Below are positions 8,639 through 16,332 of a stretch of DNA of 49,961 bases, one piece after another (the first letter of the stretch is position 1; every line of letters starts with the position of its first letter). This DNA is from Parvibaculum sp. (lineage in GTDB: Bacteria; Pseudomonadota; Alphaproteobacteria; Parvibaculales; Parvibaculaceae): the NCBI GenBank assembly GCA_031291615.1, contig JARLIS010000041.1, forward strand, positions 1-49,961, written 5' to 3'. Under the pieces are notes generated by a model. The model saw nothing but the letters and a program-made list of their open reading frames with translations, did not search any database and was not told where the DNA came from. The position numbers and the translations under genes were made by a program.

Positions 8639-9997
8639 ATGAAAAGGACGACCATGTTGGTGTCCGCCTTTGTGTTCGGAGCGCTCAGCACGAGCGCTCT
8701 GGCGCAGGTGCCGGACGCGCAGGTCAACCGGCTCGGGGCAGACCTGACGCCGATTGGCGCCGAAAAGGCGGGCGAGGGCGACATTCCTGCCTGGACGGGC
8801 GGTCTGCCTACGGTGCCGAGCAATGTCAGCTACAAGCCGGGCGATCACCTCGCCGATCCGTTTGCCAGCGACGCGATCAAATACACGATCACGGCGGGCA
8901 ATGCCGCGCAGTACGACGCGGTTCTGCCGGATGGCTACAAGGCCCTCATGAAGGCCTATCCCGACTACAAGATGAACGTGTACCAGACGCGCCGCACCTG
9001 CGCCTATCCGGACCGCGTTTATTCGGCGACCAAGAACAACGCCAAGGTCGGCATTCTGAACGGCGGCGGCTCGGGCGTCGGCGAAGCCATCATGGGCTTC
9101 CCCTTCCCGATCCCGAACAACGCCAACGAAATCATCTGGAACCACACGCTGCGCTATCGCTCCTTCAAGGCGACGCGTCAGTTCGCTGCGGCGCCCGTGA
9201 CGCGTGGCGGCGACTACACGCTGACCATCGTCCAGGACGAAGCCATTCTCGACTGGTCGAATCCGGCGCATAAGCGGGCCGAAGACCTCAACAACACCTC
9301 GATCTACTACATCGCCAACACGATCGCTCCGGCACGTGAAGCGGGTAACGTGGTTCTGGTGCTCGAGGCTCTCAACGCCACGCTCAATGGCGGCCGTCAG
9401 GCCTGGCAGTACAGCCCCGGCACGCGTCGCGTCCGTCGCGCTCCGAACATCTCCTACGACAATCCGGGCACGAACTCGGACGGTCTGTCGACCTCCGACT
9501 CCTTCGACGGCTATAACGGCGCTCTCGACCGTTACGACTGGCAGGTCATCGACAAGGGCCCGCGCATCATCGCCGCGAACGACTACGTCGCCGAGTCCAC
9601 CAAGTACAAGGACTTCGTGAAGCCCTTGCACCTGAACCAGGACAAGATCCGCTACGAAGTGCACCGCACCTGGAACTTCGAAGCGCGTCTGAAGGCCAAC
9701 ACGCGTCACGTCTATGCCCGTCGCGTCTATCACAACGACGAAGACGCCTGGCAGATCGCGTCGGCCGAACTCTATGACGGCCGTGGCCAGCTCTGGCGCG
9801 TCCAGGAGCTCCAGCAGCTCCAGCGCTACAACGTGCCGCTCTGCGGTTCGGGCACGGAAGTCGTCTACGACCTCCAGGCCGGTCGTTACCTGGCTCTCGC
9901 CATGCAGAACGAAGAGCCGCCGGTTAACTACTTTGCCGACGAGCTCGATCCGAGCCGCTATACGCCGAACTCGATCCGTCAGCTTGGCGTGCGCTAA
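8639..9997 (+). CDS. DUF1329 family exported protein
   Basis: 452 residues with a signal peptide (ends TSALAQ-VPDAQ). The sequence ADLTPIGAEKAGEGDIPAWTGG is the conserved DUF1329 N-terminus, and LRYRSFKATRQ, WQYSPGTRRVRRAPNISYDNP and VYARRVYHNDEDAWQI are typical later blocks. The family is related in fold to LolA/LolB-type lipid carriers (my recollection), so a periplasmic shuttle working with the DUF1302 barrel is plausible. The ATG at 8639 has GGAGG nine bases upstream; a GTG at 8624 overlaps that site and is less likely. CGT and GGT codons are unusually frequent, as in the DUF1302 gene. A 13-bp-stem terminator follows. Confidence 0.88.
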   Translation: MKRTTMLVSAFVFGALSTSALAQVPDAQVNRLGADLTPIGAEKAGEGDIPAWTGGLPTVPSNVSYKPGDHLADPFASDAIKYTITAGNAAQYDAVLPDGYKALMKAYPDYKMNVYQTRRTCAYPDRVYSATKNNAKVGILNGGGSGVGEAIMGFPFPIPNNANEIIWNHTLRYRSFKATRQFAAAPVTRGGDYTLTIVQDEAILDWSNPAHKRAEDLNNTSIYYIANTIAPAREAGNVVLVLEALNATLNGGRQAWQYSPGTRRVRRAPNISYDNPGTNSDGLSTSDSFDGYNGALDRYDWQVIDKGPRIIAANDYVAESTKYKDFVKPLHLNQDKIRYEVHRTWNFEARLKANTRHVYARRVYHNDEDAWQIASAELYDGRGQLWRVQELQQLQRYNVPLCGSGTEVVYDLQAGRYLALAMQNEEPPVNYFADELDPSRYTPNSIRQLGVR

Positions 9998-10016
9998 AAA
10001 AGCGCCTAATCTTCTG

Positions 10017-10052
10017 GGCCGGGCCTCGGGAAACCGGGGCCCGGCCTTTTTT
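10017..10052 (+). terminator. rho-independent terminator after DUF1329 gene
   Basis: 13-bp GC-rich stem (arms 10017-10029 and 10034-10046), GAAA loop and six T residues. The stop codon just upstream itself sits in a small hairpin, GCGCT-AAAAA-AGCGC. Confidence 0.93.
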
Positions 10053-10208
10053 CTGCCGTCGGCGGCCTGAAAGCGCTTTTCTTTGCGCCGGACCGCGATC
10101 TGACGGTATAACCCATCGTAACTGGCCGCAGAGCCGGACAACAAACAGGGCTGCGCGCCGGGGGTCCCGGTCCAGCGGATACGCCGAGTAGGGAGCCTCA
10201 GTCACACC

Positions 10209-11276
10209 ATGCCGTCCATGTTCAGACATTTCACGCGCTTCTCGGGCCCGGTGCTTGCCGGCGCGCTGGGTCTTGCGCTCGCCATTTCGCCGACCTTCGT
10301 GTCCGCCGTGCGCGCCGCCGACGCCGCGCCTGCCGAGACCAAGGACGCGGTCGAATATTCCACGCCGTCGAACCTCGCCACCAAGGATCTGCTGCTGGCC
10401 GCGACCAATGCCGGCAAGCGCCTCATCGCGGTGGGCGAATTCGGCCATGTCATCTATTCCGACGATCAGGGCAAGACCTGGGTGCAGGCCGCCTCGGTGC
10501 CGACGCAGGTGACGCTCACCAGCGTCAACTTCATCAACGACAAGGTCGGCTTTGCCGGCGGTCACGACAGCACGGTCATCAAGACGGTGGACGGCGGCAA
10601 CAACTGGACGCTGTCCTATCATGACGAGGCCGCGCAGGCGCCGATCATGACCGTCTATTTCGAGAACGAGAACCACGGCTTCGCCATGGGCGCCTTCTCC
10701 TTCGTCATCGAGACGCAGGACGGCGGCAAGACCTGGACGCAGCGCACGCTGCTCGCCGACAGCAAGGAAGACAAGCATCTCAACAAGGTCTTCGCGACGA
10801 AGCACGGTACGATCCTCGTCGCCGCCGAACTCGGCACGGTCTTCCGCTCGACCGACGAAGGCAAGACTTTCACCGAGGTGAAGACGGCCTATGAAGGCTC
10901 CTTCTGGGGCGGCATGTCGCTCAATGACGGCTCGGCGCTCATCTTCGGCATGCGCGGCAACGTCTACCATTCGACGGATGACGGCGCGACCTGGGCGAAG
11001 GTCAACAGCGGCACCGACAAGTCGATCGGCGGCGGCGTCGAGCTTTCCAACGGCACGATCGTTCTCGTCGGTCTTCAGGGCTATGTCGGCTACAGCACCG
11101 ACAAGGGCATGAACTTCACGGAAGTCACGCGCGCCGATCGCCTCGGCTATGCGGCGGTGCTCGAAGGCGCGCCCGGCAAGATCGAAGTGTTCGGCGAGCC
11201 CGGCGTCAAGGAACAGCCCGACGACGCGGTCACCGCGGCGAAGGAAGTGGGCTTCCACTTCACCTCCGGCAGCTAA
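10209..11276 (+). CDS. YCF48/BNR-repeat beta-propeller exported protein
   Basis: 355 residues. The signal sequence (about 1-37, ending VRAADA) is followed by repeated blades of the form YSDDQGKTWVQA, KTVDGGNNWTLS, ETQDGGKTWTQR, RSTDEGKTFTEV and HSTDDGATWAKV: the Asp-box/BNR pattern S/T-x-D-x-G-x-T-W of the photosystem-II-assembly YCF48/HCF136 family. In non-photosynthetic bacteria such proteins are often encoded beside DUF1302/DUF1329 and an RND exporter. Here the DUF pair is present but no RND gene follows. It is probably a periplasmic or outer-membrane scaffold of the same system. The RBS is weak or distant (GGGAG 13 bases upstream). A terminator follows. Confidence 0.82.
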   Translation: MPSMFRHFTRFSGPVLAGALGLALAISPTFVSAVRAADAAPAETKDAVEYSTPSNLATKDLLLAATNAGKRLIAVGEFGHVIYSDDQGKTWVQAASVPTQVTLTSVNFINDKVGFAGGHDSTVIKTVDGGNNWTLSYHDEAAQAPIMTVYFENENHGFAMGAFSFVIETQDGGKTWTQRTLLADSKEDKHLNKVFATKHGTILVAAELGTVFRSTDEGKTFTEVKTAYEGSFWGGMSLNDGSALIFGMRGNVYHSTDDGATWAKVNSGTDKSIGGGVELSNGTIVLVGLQGYVGYSTDKGMNFTEVTRADRLGYAAVLEGAPGKIEVFGEPGVKEQPDDAVTAAKEVGFHFTSGS

Positions 11277-11311
11277 GGTCCGAAGGCAGTCCATCCGCCA
11301 TCAATCTGGAA

Positions 11312-11342
11312 CCCCGGCCGCAAGCGGCCGGGGTTTTCGTTT
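11312..11342 (+). terminator. rho-independent terminator after YCF48-like gene
   Basis: CCCCGGCCG and CGGCCGGGG pair over 9 bp around a CAAG loop, followed by TTTTCGTTTT. Confidence 0.9.
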
Positions 11343-11424
11343 TGGCCCGCGGGCGCAACGGGCTTTTCATCTCAGCCCGCGCGCGCCACAATCGCCCGAA
11401 CAAAAAGCCGAAGGGGAGAACGGG

Positions 11425-12231
11425 ATGAGCCGCCAGCCGGTCGATTTCGGGCGCTATACGCGCATCAAGGCGAGCCGGCAGGGTCGCGTGCTGACGCTGG
11501 CGCTGTCCAATCCGAAGCTCATGAATGCGGTCGATGCCGAGATGCATCGCGAGCTTTCCTCGATCTTTCTCGACGCCGCCGACGATCCGCTGTCCGACGT
11601 CATCGTGCTCACGGGCGAAGGTGCGGCCTTTTCCGCCGGCGGCGACCTCAACTGGATGAAGCGCTCCTTCGAGGCGGGCGAGATAGGTCCCGACGCGGCC
11701 GAAGCCAAGCGCATCATCTTCTCGCTCCTCGATCTTGAAAAGCCGATCATCGCCAAAGTGCGTGGCCCCGCCGTCGGCCTCGGCGCGACGATCTCGCTGA
11801 TGTGCGATGTGATCTTCGCCAGCGACAATGCGCGCTTCGCCGATCCGCATGTGCGCGCCGGCATCGTCGCGGGCGATGGCGGCGCCATCATCTGGCCGCA
11901 GCTTGTCGGCTATGCGCGGGCGAAGGAATATCTGATGACCGGCGATCCTGTGAAGGCGGTCGAGGCCGAGCGCATCGGCCTCATCAATCATGTTGTGCCC
12001 GATGCCGAACTCGATGCGCGGGTCGACGCTTTCGCGGCGCGGCTCGCGGGCGGCGCGCTCGTCGCCATCCGCTACACCAAGGTCGCCACCAATATCGGTC
12101 TGAAGCAGCTCGCCCATTCCATACTCGATGCCTCCATCGCCTATGAGATGCAGACCTTCGCCACCGAGGACCACCGCGAGGCCGTGCATTCCTTCCTTGA
12201 AAAGCGGCCCGCCGCCTTCAAGGGGCGTTGA
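11425..12231 (+). CDS. enoyl-CoA hydratase/isomerase family protein
   Basis: 268 residues of the crotonase fold. The oxyanion-hole motifs FSAGGDLNWM (about 69-78) and RGPAVGLGATISLMCD (113-128) are intact. Of the two catalytic Glu of classical hydratases, the second is probably kept (Glu168 in RAKEYLMTG), but the first position carries His142 (ADPHVRAG instead of the usual QPE). Asp151 in GDGG is an alternative acid seen in some subfamilies. It should act on an acyl-CoA in the cytoplasm, but simple beta-oxidation hydration is uncertain. It is followed by acyl-CoA dehydrogenase-type genes (3-bp gap), suggesting one operon. RBS GGGGAG. Confidence 0.88.
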   Translation: MSRQPVDFGRYTRIKASRQGRVLTLALSNPKLMNAVDAEMHRELSSIFLDAADDPLSDVIVLTGEGAAFSAGGDLNWMKRSFEAGEIGPDAAEAKRIIFSLLDLEKPIIAKVRGPAVGLGATISLMCDVIFASDNARFADPHVRAGIVAGDGGAIIWPQLVGYARAKEYLMTGDPVKAVEAERIGLINHVVPDAELDARVDAFAARLAGGALVAIRYTKVATNIGLKQLAHSILDASIAYEMQTFATEDHREAVHSFLEKRPAAFKGR

Positions 12232-12234
12232 GAG

Positions 12235-13422
12235 ATGGCGGCCTCCGCCGGCGACATGCCGATCAATTTCGACGAGCCCGAGCATGTGCGTCTGCTGCGC
12301 GACAGCGTGCGCCGCTTCGTCGAGATCGAAATGCCGCGCGACAAGGCACGGGCCTGGGATCGCGGCAATATCTATCCGCGCGAGGTCATGGCGAAGCTCG
12401 CCGATATGGGCCTGATGGGCCTCACGGTTGAAGAGGCCTATGGCGGCGCGGGCATCGACATATTCGCAACCATGGCCGTCATCGAAGAGCTGGCCAAGCG
12501 CTCGGTCGCGGTCGCCTGCCCCTACATCATGGCGGTCTGCTATGCGGGCATGAATCTCGGCGAGCGCGGCAGCGCGGCGCAGAAGCAGGCGCTGCTGCCG
12601 AAAGTCGCGGCGGGGAAGCTGCTCTTCGCCTATGGGCTCTCCGAGCCCAATGTCGGCGGCGACCTCGCCTCGGTCGAGACGAGCGCGCGGCTCGAAGGCG
12701 ACGAGGTCGTCATCAACGGCGCCAAGCGCTGGTGCACCGGCGCGCATATCGCCGATTACATTTTCTGCCTTCTGCGTTCGGGCCCGAAGGAAGCGCGCTA
12801 CAAAAATCTTTCCATCGTGCTCGTGCCGCCGACCTTGCACGGCATCACCATCACGCCGCTCGGCCATCTCGGCATCAGGGGCGTCGAGACGAAGGATGTC
12901 AGCTTCGACGATGTGCGCGTTCCGGCGGCAAATATTCTCGGCGGGCCCGAGATGTGGAACCGGGGCTGGGAACAGCTTGCCGGCCGCGCTCTCGAGGTCG
13001 AGAAGCTCGAACTTTCAGCCTGCGCCCTCGGCCTTGCCGAAGCCGCCGTCGCCGACGCCTGGGCCTATGCGGAGGAGCGCGAGCAATTCGGCCGCGCCAT
13101 TGCCGGCCATCAGGCGATCCGGCACACGCTCGCCGAGGCGCGCACAAAGGTCCGCGCCATGCGGCTGATGCTTTACAGCGCCGCCTGGCTTGCCGATCAG
13201 GACCGGCCCTGTTCGGTCGAGACCTCGATGTCGAAACTCTTCTGCTGCGAAGGCGCGGCGGAAGTCACGCAGATGTGCCAGCGCGTCACCGGCGCCTACG
13301 GGCTTTCCGACGCCATGGACATGGAGCGCTATGTGCGCGACGCGGTGAGCCTGCCCATCGTCGGCGGTTCGTCGAACATGCAGAAAAACAACATCGCGAA
13401 CCGGCTGAAGCTCGGCGCGTGA
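12235..13422 (+). CDS. acyl-CoA dehydrogenase
   Basis: 395 residues with the full FAD-dependent acyl-CoA dehydrogenase layout: N-terminal helices, the middle-domain motif FAYGLSEPNVGGD, and the C-terminal helix motif REQFGRAIAGHQAIRHTLAE. The short-chain-type catalytic Glu (in the usual YEGT.E segment) is replaced: the segment reads IVGGSSNMQKN. A Glu at about 256 (LEVEKLELSA) lies where isovaleryl- and long-chain-type enzymes have their base, so this enzyme probably uses that one. Start at 12235, three bases after the hydratase stop; an internal ATG at 12256 is an alternative. Substrate unknown. Confidence 0.9.
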   Translation: MAASAGDMPINFDEPEHVRLLRDSVRRFVEIEMPRDKARAWDRGNIYPREVMAKLADMGLMGLTVEEAYGGAGIDIFATMAVIEELAKRSVAVACPYIMAVCYAGMNLGERGSAAQKQALLPKVAAGKLLFAYGLSEPNVGGDLASVETSARLEGDEVVINGAKRWCTGAHIADYIFCLLRSGPKEARYKNLSIVLVPPTLHGITITPLGHLGIRGVETKDVSFDDVRVPAANILGGPEMWNRGWEQLAGRALEVEKLELSACALGLAEAAVADAWAYAEEREQFGRAIAGHQAIRHTLAEARTKVRAMRLMLYSAAWLADQDRPCSVETSMSKLFCCEGAAEVTQMCQRVTGAYGLSDAMDMERYVRDAVSLPIVGGSSNMQKNNIANRLKLGA

Positions 13423-13433
13423 AGGGTGAGACC

Positions 13434-14627
13434 ATGAGCAAGTCCGAAGGAACCGCACCCGCCTTTCCCGATCCGCTTCAGGCGGCGGAGGAACTCGCGC
13501 TTGCCGTCGCGCCCCGCGTCGACGAGATCGAGCGCAATCGCTTCCTGCCGCAGGACATCGCCGATCATGCGGCGCGGCTCGGTCTCCACCGGATGTTCAT
13601 TCCGGCCGCCTATGGCGGGCTCGAAGCCAATCCCATGGTGCTGGTCGATGCGGTGGAGCGGATCGCGCGGGTCGACGGGTCGACCGCCTGGTGCGTTTTC
13701 ATCGGTGCGACCTCGGGCATGACGGCGGCGTTTGTCGCGCCCGACGAGGCGCGGGCCGCTTTCGGCGAGCCGATGTCGATCGCGGCGGGCGTCTTCGCGC
13801 CGCGCGGCCAGGCGCGCCATGCGGTCGAAGGCGGCGTTGCGGGCTATCGCGTTTCGGGCCGCTGGCAATGGGGCTCGGGCTCGCGCAATGCTCGTACCAT
13901 CATGGGCGGGGCGCTCATCATGGGCGAGGACGGCAAGCCCGAAATGGCGCCGGAAGGCGTGCCGCAGAACCGGATGATGATTTTCTCCGCCTCCGACGTC
14001 ACGCTTCTCGATACGTGGATCGTGTCGGGGCTTTGCGGCACCGGCAGCACCGATTTCGAGGTGAAGGATGTCTTCGTCCCGGCGAGCCGCGCGCCGAGCC
14101 TCATTTCCGACAAGCCGCTCGACCGGCCGCTCTACTGCTTCCCGACATTCGGTCTTCTCGGCATCGGCATCGCCGCCGTCGCGCTCGGGCTCGCGCGCGG
14201 GTCGATCGAGGCAATTATAGAGCTTGCCGGCGGCAAGACGCCGCAGGGCTCGACCAAGCCGCTGGCGGCCCGCGCCAAGGCGCAGATCGACGTGTCGGAG
14301 GCGGAGGCGCTGACGCGCTCGGCACGGGCCTATCTCGTCGAGGCGATCGAGGCGGCCTGGGCGGCGGCGAGCCGCGACGGCGTCATCAGCGTCGAGCATC
14401 GCCGCGATCTCCGATTGGCGACGACCCATGCGGTGCGTGCGGCGGCGCGCGCGGTCGATCTCATGTACACGCTTGGCGGCGGCACATCAGTCTACAAGAC
14501 CTCGGCCCTGCAACGGCATTTCCGCGACGTGCATGTCGCCACCCAGCACATGATGGTGAGCGAGGCGACCTATGAGCTGACGGGGCGGCTCTTTCTCGGC
14601 GTGCCGACCAACACGGCCATGCTCTAG
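13434..14627 (+). CDS. acyl-CoA dehydrogenase-fold flavoprotein (HsaA/group D monooxygenase-like)
   Basis: 397 residues. N-terminal ALAVAPRVDEIERNRFLPQDIADH, the middle domain with GYRVSGRWQWGSGSRNA, and the C-terminal RHFRDVHVATQHMMVSE match the branch of the acyl-CoA dehydrogenase superfamily (Acyl-CoA_dh_2) that holds HsaA, HpaB-like and DszC-like flavin-dependent monooxygenases as well as true dehydrogenases. The family difference matters: members may hydroxylate an aromatic or steroid ring with reduced flavin from a partner reductase, which I do not see here. It follows the acyl-CoA dehydrogenase by 11 bp (GGGTGAG RBS), so the three genes are probably co-transcribed. Confidence 0.85.
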   Translation: MSKSEGTAPAFPDPLQAAEELALAVAPRVDEIERNRFLPQDIADHAARLGLHRMFIPAAYGGLEANPMVLVDAVERIARVDGSTAWCVFIGATSGMTAAFVAPDEARAAFGEPMSIAAGVFAPRGQARHAVEGGVAGYRVSGRWQWGSGSRNARTIMGGALIMGEDGKPEMAPEGVPQNRMMIFSASDVTLLDTWIVSGLCGTGSTDFEVKDVFVPASRAPSLISDKPLDRPLYCFPTFGLLGIGIAAVALGLARGSIEAIIELAGGKTPQGSTKPLAARAKAQIDVSEAEALTRSARAYLVEAIEAAWAAASRDGVISVEHRRDLRLATTHAVRAAARAVDLMYTLGGGTSVYKTSALQRHFRDVHVATQHMMVSEATYELTGRLFLGVPTNTAML

Positions 14628-14683
14628 GCCATCGAATTCAAACAGTCGAAACAGGCAACACACAAACCTCACGGGAGAGCGAT

Positions 14684-15454
14684 ATGGGTCGCGTCGAAGG
14701 AAAGAAGGCGTTCGTCACGGGCGGCGCGCAGGGGCTCGGCAAGGCGTCGGCCATGATGCTGGCCAAGGAGGGCGCGCTCGTCACGCTTGCCGACATCAAC
14801 GAGAAGGGCGCGAAGTCCGTCGCCGACGAGATCAACGCGAAATATCCCGGCAAGGCCTTTTCGGTCGGGCTCGATGTCACGCGCGAGGATCAGTGGAAGG
14901 CGGCGCTCGCTTTCGCCGACAAGGCCATGGGCGGCATCAATGTGCTGTTCAACAATGCCGGCATAGGCGGCGGCACGACGGTCGAGGACACGGATTTCGA
15001 GACCTGGAAGCGCGTGCTGGCGGTCGATGCCGATTCCGTGTTCCTCGGCTGCAAATATGCGATCCCCTACATGGTGCCCCATGCGCCGGGTTCGATCATC
15101 AATACCTCGTCGATCGCCGGCCTCATCGCCGGCCACAACATGGCGGCCTATAACGCAGCCAAGGCGGCGGTGTGGCTGCTGTCGAAGTCGGTGGCGCTTC
15201 ACTGCGCCAAGCGCGGCTATCGCATCCGCTCGAACTCGATCCATCCGACCTTCATCGACACGCCGATCCTCGACGGCATGGCGCGGGGCATGTCGAAAGA
15301 GGAGCTGGTCAGAAAGCTCGCCAAGCAGGTGCCGCTCGGCGTCGTCGGCGATCCGGACGACGTCGCCTATGCGGTTCTTTACCTCGCCTCCGACGAATCG
15401 AAGTTCGTCACCGGCTCGGAAATCAAGATCGACGGCGGCATTAGCGCCATGTAA
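14684..15454 (+). CDS. short-chain dehydrogenase/reductase
   Basis: 256 residues, classical SDR. It has the NAD(P) motif TGGAQGLG (12-19), Asp37 after strand 2 (LADI) suggesting NAD preference, NNAG (90-93), catalytic Ser in NTSS (about 142), and YNAAK (Tyr156, Lys160). The C-terminal FVTGSEIKIDGGI is typical. The resemblance is to 3-alpha/3-beta hydroxysteroid and cyclohexanol dehydrogenases, with an oxidation of a secondary alcohol in the preceding acyl-CoA pathway as a plausible role. The GGGAGAG ribosome site is 8 bases from ATG; the gap to the previous gene is 56 bp. Confidence 0.9.
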   Translation: MGRVEGKKAFVTGGAQGLGKASAMMLAKEGALVTLADINEKGAKSVADEINAKYPGKAFSVGLDVTREDQWKAALAFADKAMGGINVLFNNAGIGGGTTVEDTDFETWKRVLAVDADSVFLGCKYAIPYMVPHAPGSIINTSSIAGLIAGHNMAAYNAAKAAVWLLSKSVALHCAKRGYRIRSNSIHPTFIDTPILDGMARGMSKEELVRKLAKQVPLGVVGDPDDVAYAVLYLASDESKFVTGSEIKIDGGISAM

Positions 15455-15489
15455 GGGGTTTCGGGCGCAGGCTCGGGGTTCGACAAATC

Positions 15490-15532
15490 CCGGCCTGTGG
15501 CCCTCCTGCACTGGCGAAGCGCCACAGTCCGG
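15490..15532 (+). other. hairpin with CCUCCU in its loop
   Basis: CCGG-C-CTGTGGC (15490-15501) pairs with GCCACAG-T-CCGG (15521-15532), with one mismatch. The 19-nt loop begins CCTCCT, a perfect anti-Shine-Dalgarno sequence. There is no T-run after it, so it is not a canonical terminator; it may be the 3' end of the SDR transcript. Confidence 0.35.
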
Positions 15533-15579
15533 CCCAAATTGGTCAGTAACCATGACGCATTGACCATGCCGTACCGATC

Positions 15580-16290
15580 ATGACCCAGCGCGTTCTCATC
15601 GTCCTCCATCGGGAGCGTTCCAATCCCGGCCGTGTCGCGCAGGAGCTGCGCCGCCGCGGATGCACGCTCGACATCCGCCGCCCCGCGCTCGGCGACCCCT
15701 TGCCCGAAACGATGGAGAGCCACGACGCAGCGATCATTTTCGGCGGGCCGATGAGCGCCAATGACGATCTTCCCTTCATCCATGCCGAGATGGACTGGAT
15801 CTCCGTTCCGCTGAGGGAAGAGAAGCCCTATCTCGGCATCTGCCTCGGCGCGCAGCTCCTGGCCAAGAGTCTCGGCGCGCGCGTCTATGGCCGCGCCGAC
15901 GAGAGATGCGAGGTCGGTTATTTTCCAATTCGTCCGACGGCGGACGGAACGCATCTCTTCGACGATCCGCAATATGTCTATCAGTGGCATCGCGAGGGAT
16001 TCGAATTGCCGGACGGCGCGGTGCAGCTTGCCGAAGGCGACGACTTTCCCGTCCAGGCGATGCGTTATGGCAAGTCGGCTTATGGAATTCAATTCCATCC
16101 CGAGCATACGGCGCTGATGATGCATGCATGGCTTCTGATGGCGCGGCAGCGGCTGACGCAGCCCGGCGCGCAGCCCGCGCATGAGCATCGGGCGGGGCGC
16201 GCGCTGCACGATGCGCGGCTCAGAGGATGGCTCTCGCGGTTTCTCGATCACTGGTTGCCGCAAAACGCGGCACAGGCGAACGCGCGCTGA
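15580..16290 (+). CDS. type 1 (class I) glutamine amidotransferase domain protein
   Basis: 236 residues. The nucleophile Cys88 is in YLGICLGAQLLAKSLGA, and His173/Glu175 are in YGIQFHPEHT, giving a complete triad. The layout matches stand-alone GMP-synthase-like amidotransferases that hydrolyse glutamine or gamma-glutamyl amides. There is no synthetase domain or obvious partner gene, so the acceptor is unknown. The ATG at 15580 has a poor ribosome site, but the next residues (MTQRVLIVLHRE) look like a true strand 1. Confidence 0.88.
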   Translation: MTQRVLIVLHRERSNPGRVAQELRRRGCTLDIRRPALGDPLPETMESHDAAIIFGGPMSANDDLPFIHAEMDWISVPLREEKPYLGICLGAQLLAKSLGARVYGRADERCEVGYFPIRPTADGTHLFDDPQYVYQWHREGFELPDGAVQLAEGDDFPVQAMRYGKSAYGIQFHPEHTALMMHAWLLMARQRLTQPGAQPAHEHRAGRALHDARLRGWLSRFLDHWLPQNAAQANAR

Positions 16291-16332
16291 AATTGCACCG
16301 GCGTTCCGCGCGCGCTATCGTCTGAACGGACG

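Noticed and set aside
12732..13433. N-terminal extension of the second acyl-CoA-dehydrogenase-fold gene
   Set aside because: It runs through the previous dehydrogenase in another frame, and ATG 13434 has its own ribosome site and a normal N-terminus.
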